Source: Streptacidiphilus jeojiense (GTDB lineage Bacteria; Actinomycetota; Actinomycetes; Streptomycetales; Streptomycetaceae). From it: a DNA stretch of 64,000 nt. Location: NCBI RefSeq assembly GCF_000719095.1, contig NZ_JOEH01000036.1, positions 1-64,000 on the forward strand, read 5' to 3'. The notes beneath the pieces were generated by a model. The model was not told the DNA's origin. It worked only from the letters and a program-made list of their open reading frames with translations, and ran no database searches. Shown in pieces: positions 47,922-54,680 of the stretch (positions are counted from its first letter, which is position 1; the number at the start of each line of letters is the position of its first letter). A program made the position numbers and the translations under genes.

Positions 47922-48161
47922 TCACTCACTGACGTTCAAGGTCGCGCAGTCCACGACCCCCAGCTCGGACAGCACCGCCCGAAGCCGATCCAGTGCCGCA
48001 GCAGGGTCCGAGTCCTCTTCGATTTCGAGGTCAAGATGGCAGCGACCCATGCCGCTGCCCGCGCCGGTGACCTCGCCGTCGAGCTCGAACGCCGCCTCCA
48101 AAACCTCCTCGACCTCGTCACGATCGATCGGCAGCCCCACGAACACGATCTCAACGAACAC
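47922..48161 (-). CDS. Hypothetical passenger protein within the IS630 element
   Basis: 79 residues from a GTG with GGAGG about six bases upstream. It reads 'FVEIVFVGLPIDRDEVEEVL' and 'CHLDLEIEEDSDPAAALDRL', an alternating hydrophobic/acidic pattern suggesting a small alpha/beta (ferredoxin-like) fold. The last stop base abuts the transposase stop, so the genes converge. It lies inside the inverted repeats and therefore moves with the element. No family is recognised and it does not resemble an ordinary transposition accessory protein. Confidence 0.6.
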   Translation of the reverse strand: MFVEIVFVGLPIDRDEVEEVLEAAFELDGEVTGAGSGMGRCHLDLEIEEDSDPAAALDRLRAVLSELGVVDCATLNVSE

Positions 48162-48203
48162 CCCGGTCCTCCCTCTCAACCCGGCGAACCATAGCGGTCA
48201 CAG

Positions 48204-48749
48204 CTAGGTCCAGGCCGGTTCGAAGCCGGTGCTGGGGGCCAGGACGTCCTCGTCGTCCTCGTCGAAGAGTCCGCAGGTCTCCGTCTCGATCCGGCGGCTC
48301 AGCAGGCCATGCAGGAACTCGACCGCGCCCAGGGCATGCGGCTCGTAGAACCAGCTGCGTGGATTCCAGGCGACCACGGTCCAGTCGTCGGGCTCGCCGA
48401 CGGTGAGCCAGCAGAAGTACGCGCCGTTGTCGAGCCCGGCCCAGGGGAGCAGGCCGCCCGGTTCCGGGTGGAACGGGTAGGGGCACTTCTCCGGGTTGTG
48501 CTTGCGGAAGGAGGACTCCCGAATGAGGATGCGATCGGCCTGCTCCTGCAGCAGGTTGCGCTCGCCGAACGGCGTCAGTGGCGCGATGAAGTCGGCGAAC
48601 AGGCCATAGCCGTAGCGCGTCACCAGGGTCTTGAAGTCGGCTGGGAGGCCGAGGCCGAGGGCCGCCTCGACCGCCGACCAGTCGCCGGTCGCGCAGACCG
48701 GGGCGGATGGCGGCGGTGCGAGGCGGAGCAGGTCGTCGATCGCGGTCAT
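48204..48749 (-). CDS. SMI1/KNR4-like protein
   Basis: 181 residues from ATG 48749. The SMI1/KNR4 pattern is 'EAALGLGLPADFKTLVTRYG' followed by 'GLFADFIAPLTPFGERNLLQ', 'GGLLPWAGLDNGAYFCWLTV' and 'PDDWTVVAWNPRSWFYEPHA'. Members of this superfamily are often immunity proteins against polymorphic toxins; no toxin gene is seen here. The C-terminus is Glu/Asp-rich. The TAG stop (48204-48206) is formed by the IS630 target TA plus one base of the element, as on the MarR side. The CTAG of the pre-insertion site shows that the same stop existed before insertion. Confidence 0.75.
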   Translation of the reverse strand: MTAIDDLLRLAPPPSAPVCATGDWSAVEAALGLGLPADFKTLVTRYGYGLFADFIAPLTPFGERNLLQEQADRILIRESSFRKHNPEKCPYPFHPEPGGLLPWAGLDNGAYFCWLTVGEPDDWTVVAWNPRSWFYEPHALGAVEFLHGLLSRRIETETCGLFDEDDEDVLAPSTGFEPAWT

Positions 48750-48788
48750 GGCCCGGAGCCTAGCGCCGTGCCGGGCGTCGCAACCCGG

Positions 48789-48812
48789 TGGACCTATCCG
48801 GCCACAGCACTA
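48789..48812. repeat. Solo IS630-like terminal sequence
   Basis: GGACCTATCCGGCCACAGCA followed by CTAG resembles the right end of the IS630 element at 46727-48204 (17 of 24 positions by eye) and again ends in CTAG. Here that CTAG includes the stop codon of the GNAT gene. It may be a remnant of an older insertion. Confidence 0.4.
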
Positions 48813-49037
48813 GCCCAGGCGCAGGACGGTCTCCTCGATCTCGGCCTTCCGCGCGGACGCGTAGGAGACCTCGGTGCCGATCACCGCGAAGCCCGCCCTG
48901 CGCAGCACCGCGAGCGATCCGGCGTTGTCGCTCGCCGCGCGGGCGTACAGCGGCCGGGCCGACACCGCGTCCAGGAGAAGGGCGAGCGCCCGGCCGGCAA
49001 CCCCCGCCCCCAGACCGTGCGGTCGATCCAGAAGTTG
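48810..49037 (-). pseudogene. GNAT acetyltransferase, C-terminal part (split gene)
   Basis: The minus strand reads 'VNFWIDRTVWGRG', then after a one-base frame change 'VAGRALALLLDAVSARPLYA' and 'RAASDNAGSLAVLRRAGFAV', ending with TAG at 48810. This continues the N-terminal part at 50582-50823, from which it is separated by the TnpB element. The frame change lies in a G run (TGGGGGCGGGGGTTG), where one more G would restore GRGVAGRAL. The acetyl-CoA-binding loop is in this part. Confidence 0.8.
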
Positions 49038-49073
49038 ACATCCTCCCCTCCCTGAAGGGAGGGGATTCCTACC

Positions 49074-50303
49074 TCACGCTGCCTGACGGTCCTGCGGGCT
49101 GTCGGGACTTCCACGATCAACGGTAGCCGGGTAGAGACCAGCCCGGACGAGCATCACGCGCGCGGAGTTCTTGTCCCTCGGGGAGACGGTGCCGCACGAG
49201 GTGCACGTATACGTTCTCTCGGAAAGAAGCAGGCGGTGCTTGGCTCTCACACCGCAGTGCGCGCAGTCCATCGTGGTGAACGCCGGATTCACCAGATGCA
49301 CGGTCCGTCCGTGCTTGCGGCCCATCTCGATCAGGGCCCTCTTCGTCGCACCGATGGCAGCGTCGGCGGCCTTGCGGGCCATGGTGGACTTGGCGAGGAA
49401 CTTCGGCTTGAAGTCCTCCACCGCCAGCGCGTCATGGTCGCAGACGACCTGCTTGGCCCACTTGCGGGCCGTGTCCTGACGCTGCCGTGCGACCTTCTTG
49501 TGTAGCTTCGCGGTCTGCTTCCTGGCCGCGCGGTAGCCCTTCGATCCCGACTTGCCCTTGGGTGGCTTCCGGCGGGCCATCATCCGCTGGTAGCGGGCGA
49601 GTTTCGCGGCAGCGGTCTTGCCGTGTTCCGGGTGCGGGAGGTCGTGGGCGTCGCTGGTGGTGGTCGCGGTCTCCTTCACGCCCCAGTCGATACCGATGAC
49701 CGCGCCGGTCGCGGGCAGCGGCTGCACCTCGGCGGCGGCGACGAACGAGCAGTACCAGTGTCCGACGCTGTCGCGGTACACGCGCACCGACGTGGGGTCG
49801 GATGGCAGGTCTCGCGACCACACCACCGTCAGCACGATGCCGCCCGCGAGGTGCAGCCTGCCGTCCTTGATGCGGAAGCCACGCCGGGTGTAGTTCAGCG
49901 ACGGCCGCGCCTCGCGCTTCTTCTTGTAGCCGGGCATCCCGGCGCGCTGCTTGACGGGCAGTCGGGCCTTGACGTCCTTGATGGCCTTGGCGCGGGACTT
50001 CGCGAAGTCCCGGATCAGCTGCTGCTGCGGCACGGAACTGCCCTCCCGCAACCACGACATGGCGGCGCGGGCTTCGGTGAGCATCTTGTCGAGCTGCGCC
50101 GGACCGCACGTCAGCTTTTCCGCACCCTCGGAGAGTGCCCCGTTGGCGGCGTGGACCTGCTTGGACTTGGCAACCGACTCGTTCCAGATCCACCGGCACC
50201 GGTCCCACTCCGCTTCGAGCAGTGTGAGTGCGGTCGCCGACACGCGGAGCCGGTAGGTGTACCGGGCGTGCCCGGCATCCTCCGTCCCGCGTGGTGTCGT
50301 CAT
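49074..50303 (-). CDS. tnpB: TnpB RNA-guided nuclease
   Basis: 409 residues. The RuvC-like active site is intact: Asp about 206 in AVIGIDWGVKE, Glu about 297 in ALAVEDFKPKF and Asp about 377 in SPRDKNSARVM. A zinc finger lies before the last motif (CAHCG and CTSCG). The N-terminal 'YTYRLRVSATALTLLEAEWD' and 'RFxGYKKKREARPSLNYTRR'-like segments are typical of the OrfB helix-turn-helix region. TnpB proteins are transposon-encoded nucleases guided by an RNA from the 3' end of the gene, which would be near 49040-49250 here. It is divergent from the RHH gene with 29 bases between starts. Confidence 0.9.
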   Translation of the reverse strand: MTTPRGTEDAGHARYTYRLRVSATALTLLEAEWDRCRWIWNESVAKSKQVHAANGALSEGAEKLTCGPAQLDKMLTEARAAMSWLREGSSVPQQQLIRDFAKSRAKAIKDVKARLPVKQRAGMPGYKKKREARPSLNYTRRGFRIKDGRLHLAGGIVLTVVWSRDLPSDPTSVRVYRDSVGHWYCSFVAAAEVQPLPATGAVIGIDWGVKETATTTSDAHDLPHPEHGKTAAAKLARYQRMMARRKPPKGKSGSKGYRAARKQTAKLHKKVARQRQDTARKWAKQVVCDHDALAVEDFKPKFLAKSTMARKAADAAIGATKRALIEMGRKHGRTVHLVNPAFTTMDCAHCGVRAKHRLLLSERTYTCTSCGTVSPRDKNSARVMLVRAGLYPATVDRGSPDSPQDRQAA

Positions 50304-50332
50304 GCTGTCAGTTTAGTGTCTACGCTGGATGG

Positions 50333-50491
50333 ATGGATGATGAAAAGCGCATCACACTGCGGCTTCCTCAAGACCTTCACGAATGGCTTGCCGCGCAGGC
50401 CAAGGCTGCCCGGCGGTCCCTCAACTCCGAGATCGTGCACCGCCTGGAGGTCGAGCGCGGCACCGTGGTGGCAGACGACGAATCGCCCTGA
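50333..50491 (+). CDS. Ribbon-helix-helix (Arc-type) protein in the TnpB element
   Basis: 52 residues from ATG 50333: 'KRITLRLPQDLHEWLAAQAK' and then 'ARRSLNSEIVHRLEVER'. This is a complete Arc/MetJ-type ribbon-helix-helix, with the beta strand TLRLP contacting DNA. It lies inside the element and is divergent from tnpB over a 29-base gap, so it probably represses the shared promoter region. It is not a recognised toxin partner. Its ends are within the hairpin-bounded element, so it travels with tnpB. Confidence 0.75.
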   Translation: MDDEKRITLRLPQDLHEWLAAQAKAARRSLNSEIVHRLEVERGTVVADDESP

Positions 50492-50581
50492 CGGCGATTC
50501 CTCTCTCCCGGCCCTGCTCCGCAGGAGCCCGATTCCTCCCCGGCCTGAAGGCCGGGGCATCCTCGGAGGTATCAGGTGACC

Positions 50582-50823
50582 TCGGTGGCGCCGTCGACGA
50601 CGAAGGCACCGACGCTGCCGACCAGGCGTCCGCCCAGCGTGACCGCCAGCGAGGTGACGTCGGGCGAGGCACGCACCTTGGCCATGTGGCGGTCGAACGC
50701 CGCCCGGTCGTCCGGGTCCTCGGCCGTGAAGGCCGCCATCCGGACCGACTCGGGGTCACGCATCTGATCGAACAACGCGTCCAGATCGGCGTCCTCGATC
50801 GGCCGCAGTGCCACGTCCGCCAC
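50582..50823 (-). pseudogene. GNAT acetyltransferase, N-terminal part (split gene)
   Basis: From GTG 50823 the frame reads 'ADVALRPIEDADLDALFDQM', 'RDPESVRMAAFTAEDPDDRA' and 'GGRLVGSVGAFVVDGATEV', the first half of a GNAT (RimJ/RimL-like) domain. It is cut at the TnpB element and continues at 49037 downward. The two halves together make a complete ~160-residue GNAT, apart from the G-run frame change in the second half. Confidence 0.82.
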
Positions 50824-50912
50824 CGGTGTCCCCCTCGCCCCGCTCCGGCCGGTCCGCCCGGTCCGCCCGGTCCGCCCGGTCCGCCGGACGAAGCTACCAG
50901 CGGGCGGTCCGG

Positions 50913-51770
50913 TCAGTTCTTGATGGTGTAACTGTCGCCGTAGGTCTTCCAGGTCAGCGGCGGGTTGAGGTCCAGGTTGCCGGCCTTGAGGAAGACCCGC
51001 TGCTCGGTGTCGACCCGGCTGGTGTCGTCATGGGCGGCCTCGGTGAGCATGGCGGCCTTGCGGGCGTCCAGGAAGGCGTTGAGGTAGGTGGTCTCGTTGC
51101 CGCCCTGGGCGGGGGTCTTGGCCTTCTTCAGGGCGGCCTTGCGGATCCCGCCGAAGCTGGTGGGGTCGTCCCCGGGGCCGTGCATGACGATGGCGTCGTA
51201 GTAGATGAACTGGCCCAGCGCGTGCAGCCCGTCCGCCTCGGCCTGCTGGACGGCGGGGTTGAAGTAGACCCGGTCGCGCTCGTTGTCCTGCGCGGTCTGG
51301 AAGACGGTGTCCTTGGCGGCGGTCTTCCAGGCGTTGACGAAGGCGGTGCCCAGGCCGGCGTGCGAGTCGGTGCCGTTGACCTTCTTCAGCGCGGGCAGGT
51401 ACTTGGCGAGCGGGTTGCCCGGCTCGGCGGCGGTGTAGGCCTGGACGAGTTCGAGCATGTCCCCGGTGCCCGAGCAGAACCCGATGATGCCGGCGGTGTA
51501 GCCGCGGCCGTCGCCGATGTCCTCGATGTACTTGTACTGGGCCTTCCAGTCGAGCGAGGAGTTCTCGGCGCTGGAGACGAGCTCCATCGCTATCTCCTTC
51601 TTGTGCGCGTCGGTGAGGTTCACCCCGCTGGCAGCCGTGGCCTTCGGCGTGGTCGAGGCCATCGCCTGGACACCGGCGAAGCTGAGCGCGCCGGCGGCGG
51701 TCAGGGCGGTGGCGGCGAGCAGGGTGCGTCGGCCCAGGCGCGCGGAGCGCCGGTGGTTGGACTGCGTCAT
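50913..51770 (-). CDS. Secreted chitosanase, GH46
   Basis: 285 residues from ATG 51770, with AGGAGAACGACC immediately upstream. The N-terminus SARLGRRTLLAATALTAAGA is a Tat/Sec-type signal ending near 'QAMAST'. The mature enzyme shows the GH46 active site: catalytic Glu 69 in ELVSSAENSS and Asp 87 in IEDIGDGRGYTAGIIGF, 18 residues apart as in known chitosanases. 'CSGTGDMLELVQAYTA' and 'NERDRVYFNPAVQQAEADGL' are also conserved. It hydrolyses beta-1,4 links in chitosan outside the cell. A CsnR-like palindrome lies upstream (51899-51917). Confidence 0.93.
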   Translation of the reverse strand: MTQSNHRRSARLGRRTLLAATALTAAGALSFAGVQAMASTTPKATAASGVNLTDAHKKEIAMELVSSAENSSLDWKAQYKYIEDIGDGRGYTAGIIGFCSGTGDMLELVQAYTAAEPGNPLAKYLPALKKVNGTDSHAGLGTAFVNAWKTAAKDTVFQTAQDNERDRVYFNPAVQQAEADGLHALGQFIYYDAIVMHGPGDDPTSFGGIRKAALKKAKTPAQGGNETTYLNAFLDARKAAMLTEAAHDDTSRVDTEQRVFLKAGNLDLNPPLTWKTYGDSYTIKN

Positions 51771-51898
51771 GGTCGTTCTCCTGGAGCGAGGGTGCGGGGC
51801 ACGGCGATGGCGCGGGGACCCGGCGGGCCGTGCGGGGGTACGACCTGCCGGGTCGGCGGCCCGATGAGGGGATGTCAGCATCGGGACGGCGCAACCGA

Positions 51899-51917
51899 GT
51901 TAGGAAGGTTGCCTAAC
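51899..51917. promoter_or_regulatory. CsnR-box-like palindrome before the chitosanase gene
   Basis: GTTAGG-AAGGTTG-CCTAAC, a 6-7-6 inverted repeat 129 bases upstream of the chitosanase start. Streptomyces chitosanase genes are repressed by the ROK-family protein CsnR through a site of the form TTAGGAAA...TTCCTAA. No CsnR gene is in this window, so the regulator would act from elsewhere. Confidence 0.7.
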
Positions 51918-52067
51918 TGGCTTGTCGGCGATCCTGCCGGGTTGAACCGATCCCGTCAATCCGCCCACCGCAGCCCTAACCGGACTTGCGGCGGCCCTGA
52001 GGTCCCCTTAAGGAAGCCGCCCCGGGGCCGGACGGAACGCCCCACGCCGCTCCCCCGTTGGAACGGT

Positions 52068-52304
52068 ATGAGCATCTTCGAAGTCCTGTTCGCCCCCGGT
52101 CGACGGCACGTCGAGGAGGAGAAGAACAGGCTCGAATGGACCCGCGACGAGGAGGGCGACGGCACCCCGCACCGCGGGCCGATCGACCTGGACAGTGGTC
52201 ACGTGGTCATCCGCACCCCCGACGAGGACCGGGATCAGCCGGATCCGGGAGCCGGCGCGCATCGAACACCTGCGCCAGGTGCGCCTGGTCACATAGGTGC
52301 ATAG
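52068..52304 (+). CDS. Small conserved protein (DUF6191-like)
   Basis: 78 residues. The core 'MSIFEVLFAPGRRHVEEEKN', 'RLEWTRDEEGDGTPHRGPID' and 'LDSGHVVIR' matches a short protein common in Streptomyces, with an initial hydrophobic helix, an 'APGRRH-EEEK' turn and a 'GPIDLxSGxVVIR' end. The last ~28 residues are Pro/Gly/Asp-rich and may be extra. No function is known. It is preceded by GGAACGGT and stands alone between the chitosanase and DJ-1 genes. Confidence 0.65.
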   Translation: MSIFEVLFAPGRRHVEEEKNRLEWTRDEEGDGTPHRGPIDLDSGHVVIRTPDEDRDQPDPGAGAHRTPAPGAPGHIGA

Positions 52305-52392
52305 AGTGGGCGAAGGGGGATATTCGCGGCGGCGTGTCGGTTCATGGGTCATCCCGCCGAACCTGACGCACGTCCCGAAGGAGATCCTTCCG

Positions 52393-53088
52393 ATGGCCAA
52401 AGTGCTTTTCATCGTGAGCGGAGCCACCTACTGGGTGTTGAAGGACGGAACGAGGTACGCGACCGGGTACTGGGCCGAGGAGTTCGCCAACCCCTACAAG
52501 ATCTTGACGGACGCCGGCCACGAGATCGTCGTCGCGACGCCGAACGGCGTGACCCCGAACGTCGACATGATGAGCCTGCGCCCCGAGATGGTCGGCGGAA
52601 ACGACAACGCCCTGGAGTTGGAGGCCGTCATCCGCTCCGCTGAGGTGATGCGCCGACCGCTGCAGCTCTCGGACGTCCGCCTCGAGGACTACGACGCGGT
52701 GTACCTGCCGGGCGGTCACGGTCCGATGTCCGACCTGGCCTGGGACGCCGATGCCGGACGGCTGCTGACCCAGCAACTGGCCTCGGGCAACCCGCTGTTC
52801 ATCGTCTGCCACGCACCCGCCTCGATGCTGGCCACCAGGATCCACGGCGAGTCCCCATTCAAGGGCTTCAACGTCACCTGCTTCACCGACGAGGAGGAGG
52901 AAGGCGTCGGGCTGGCCTCCAGGGCGCCCTGGCTGCTGGAGACCGATCTGAAGGAGAAGGTCGGGGTCAACTTCAGCCGCGGCCCCGTCTGGAAGCCGTA
53001 CATGGTCGAGGACCGCAACCTGGTCACCGGTCAGAACCCGGCCTCGGCTGCGGTCTTGGGCGACCGGATGCTGGAGATCCTCAGGTGA
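52393..53088 (+). CDS. DJ-1/PfpI-family protein (class I glutamine amidotransferase-like)
   Basis: 231 residues from ATG 52393, with AAGGAG upstream inside a short hairpin (GAAGGATC-like arms). DJ-1/Hsp31-type marks are 'KVLFIVSGATYWVLKDGTRY', 'GYWAEEFANPYKILTDAGHE' (conserved Glu), 'DYDAVYLPGGHGPMSDLAWD' and the nucleophile elbow NPLFIVCHAPASML with Cys about 137. These proteins act as glyoxalases/deglycases or chaperones in the cytoplasm. The gene overlaps the SDR gene by GTGA, so the two are co-translated, perhaps in reactive-carbonyl detoxification. Confidence 0.85.
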   Translation: MAKVLFIVSGATYWVLKDGTRYATGYWAEEFANPYKILTDAGHEIVVATPNGVTPNVDMMSLRPEMVGGNDNALELEAVIRSAEVMRRPLQLSDVRLEDYDAVYLPGGHGPMSDLAWDADAGRLLTQQLASGNPLFIVCHAPASMLATRIHGESPFKGFNVTCFTDEEEEGVGLASRAPWLLETDLKEKVGVNFSRGPVWKPYMVEDRNLVTGQNPASAAVLGDRMLEILR

Positions 53089-53813
53089 CGACGGCGGGTT
53101 CAGACACCGTCCGGAAGGTCGCGATCATCACCGGTGCCGGCGGAGGCATCGGCTCGGCCCTCGTCACCGCCTACCTCGGCCTCGGCTACGCCGTCGTGGC
53201 CACCAGTCGTGCCGTGCCGCGATCCGCGGATCCCCAACTGCTCGCCCTCAGCGCCGATCTGGCCGAGGCCGGTGCGGGCGAACGGATCGTTGCGGCGGCG
53301 ATGGACCGGTTCGGTCGGATCGACACCCTGGTCAACTGCGCCGGCGTCTACATCGGCAAGCCGTTCACCGACTACACGGACGAGGACTTCGACCGGATCG
53401 TCGGCGTGAACCTGCGTGGATTCTTCACCGTCTCGCGCAGCGCCGTCGGGGCGATGGTCGCCCGCGGCGAAGGCGGCGGCCACCTGGTGAACATCTCCAC
53501 CTCCCTGGTCGACCAGCCGGATGCGCAGGTCCCGTGCGCGCTGGCGTCGCTGACCAAGGGCGGCCTGAACGCGGTCACCAGGGAGTTGGCGATCGAGCTC
53601 GCGGGGCACGGCATCCGCGTGAACACCGTCTCGCTCGGCGTCGTCCGGACTCCGATGAACCCGGAGGCGACACCCGAGCTCAAGGCCCGCCATCCGCTGG
53701 GGCGGATGGCGGAGGTCGACGACGTCGTCCAGGCCATCACCTACCTCGAGCAGGCGTCCTTCGTCACCGGCGAGATCCTGCACGTGGACGGCGGCCAGAG
53801 CGCCGGCCACTGA
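53085..53813 (+). CDS. Short-chain dehydrogenase/reductase lacking the catalytic Tyr
   Basis: 242 residues from a GTG within the DJ-1 stop. The cofactor motif is AIITGAGGGIGSALVTAYLG and the NAG motif is present as LVNCAGVYIG. The usual Ser...YxxxK site reads 'NISTSLVDQPDAQVPCALAS' followed by LTKGGL: the Lys is kept but the Tyr position is Ala. 'GEILHVDGGQSAGH' closes the fold. Related SDRs with ALASLTKGG exist, so this is a subfamily trait rather than a new mutation. Classical dehydrogenase activity is doubtful. Confidence 0.85.
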   Translation: MTTAGSDTVRKVAIITGAGGGIGSALVTAYLGLGYAVVATSRAVPRSADPQLLALSADLAEAGAGERIVAAAMDRFGRIDTLVNCAGVYIGKPFTDYTDEDFDRIVGVNLRGFFTVSRSAVGAMVARGEGGGHLVNISTSLVDQPDAQVPCALASLTKGGLNAVTRELAIELAGHGIRVNTVSLGVVRTPMNPEATPELKARHPLGRMAEVDDVVQAITYLEQASFVTGEILHVDGGQSAGH

Positions 53814-53819
53814 GCCCCC

Positions 53820-54680
53820 TCACCCCGCTGCCGGACTCGCCGTCCCCAGGGGCGCTCGCTGCGGGCGGATCAGGAAGGTGGCGCCGTAGACGGCCGTTGC
53901 GGCGGCCATGATGGCGAAGCTCGGCGGGAGGCTGGGGATCAGCGCGCTCGCGGCCAGGCCCGCCCACAGCTCGGCGACGGCCAGTCCGCCGGACAGGGCC
54001 AGCGCACGGAACGGACGGTCCGTCAGCCGGATCGCCGCTCCGGCGGGGGCGGCCAGCAGGCCGAGCAGCAGCAGCGAGCCGACCGCCTGGGTCGCCTCCC
54101 CGGCACAGGCGCCGACCAGCGCCAGGAAGCCGAACCCCAGCACGCGGACCGGGACGCCCCGCGCCGCGGCGACGGACTCGTCCACGGTGGCGAACAGCAG
54201 CGGGCGGGCGATCAGCAGCACCACCGCGCTGATCGCGACCGCGACCAGCACCGCGACCAGGGTCTGGCCGGTGCTCAGCCCGAAGATGGAGCCGAACAGG
54301 ACGGTGGTTCCCGCGCCGCCCATCGCGCCGCTGCGGGAGGTGGTGTAGAGGGTGAGGAAGAAGGAGCCCAGCCCGAGGATCCAGGCGAAGGCGCTGCCGA
54401 TGACCACGTCGTCGGCGCGCCCGGACCGGCCGATGCCGGCCAGCAGCAGCCCGGCGGCGACGCAGCCGACGAACAGGCCCAGGCGCAGGTCGTACCCGCC
54501 GGCCAGAGCCGCCATGGCGCCGGTGAAGGCAACGTGGCTGAGGGCGTCGCCGGTGAAGATCTGGGCCCGCAGCACCAGGAAGTAGCCGACCAGACCGGCC
54601 GCCAGGGCGATGAACGTTCCGGCGAGCACCGCGTTGTGGAAGAAGGGCTGGCCCCAGGCCGAGACGGCGAGTTCGGTCAT
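53820..54680 (-). CDS. Zinc/manganese ABC transporter permease (ZnuB-like)
   Basis: 286 residues, ABC-3 family, about seven to eight membrane segments. Marks include 'AGLVGYFLVLRAQIFTGDAL' with SHVAFTGAMAAL (ABC-3 signature), 'GLLLLGLLAAPAGAAIRLTD'-type helices and 'LLFATVDESVAAARGVPVRV'. The ATG at 54680 overlaps the stop of the preceding permease (ATGA), so two different permeases are encoded in tandem and may form a heterodimer. It converges on the SDR gene with a six-base gap. Confidence 0.87.
   Translation of the reverse strand: MTELAVSAWGQPFFHNAVLAGTFIALAAGLVGYFLVLRAQIFTGDALSHVAFTGAMAALAGGYDLRLGLFVGCVAAGLLLAGIGRSGRADDVVIGSAFAWILGLGSFFLTLYTTSRSGAMGGAGTTVLFGSIFGLSTGQTLVAVLVAVAISAVVLLIARPLLFATVDESVAAARGVPVRVLGFGFLALVGACAGEATQAVGSLLLLGLLAAPAGAAIRLTDRPFRALALSGGLAVAELWAGLAASALIPSLPPSFAIMAAATAVYGATFLIRPQRAPLGTASPAAG

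Larger units (their letters stand above)
46727..48204. mobile_element. IS630-family element, about 1.48 kb, with a passenger gene
   Basis: Flanked by TA at 46725-46726 and 48205-48206, the TA duplication of IS630/Tc1-type elements. The left end (GTGCTTTGACCGGGATGGTT, from 46727) and right end (CCGGCGAACCATAGCGGTCA followed by CAGC) are inverted repeats of about 26 bases with four or five mismatches. Inside are a DDE transposase (46770-47921) and a small convergent gene (47922-48161). Removing the element leaves CTAG, the preferred IS630 target. Confidence 0.85.
49038..50581. mobile_element. IS605/IS1341-type element (TnpB with RHH gene, no TnpA)
   Basis: The element interrupts a GNAT gene: joining the flanks at the shared TGAC restores GAGGTCAACTTC (Glu-Val-Asn-Phe). 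There are no inverted repeats or target duplication, as is normal for this class. Subterminal hairpins mark both ends: TCCCCTCCCT with AGGGAGGGGA (49044-49065), and CCCCGGCCT with AGGCCGGGG (50538-50557). Contents are tnpB (minus strand) and a small ribbon-helix-helix gene (plus strand). No TnpA gene is present, so movement would need a transposase in trans. Confidence 0.85.
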
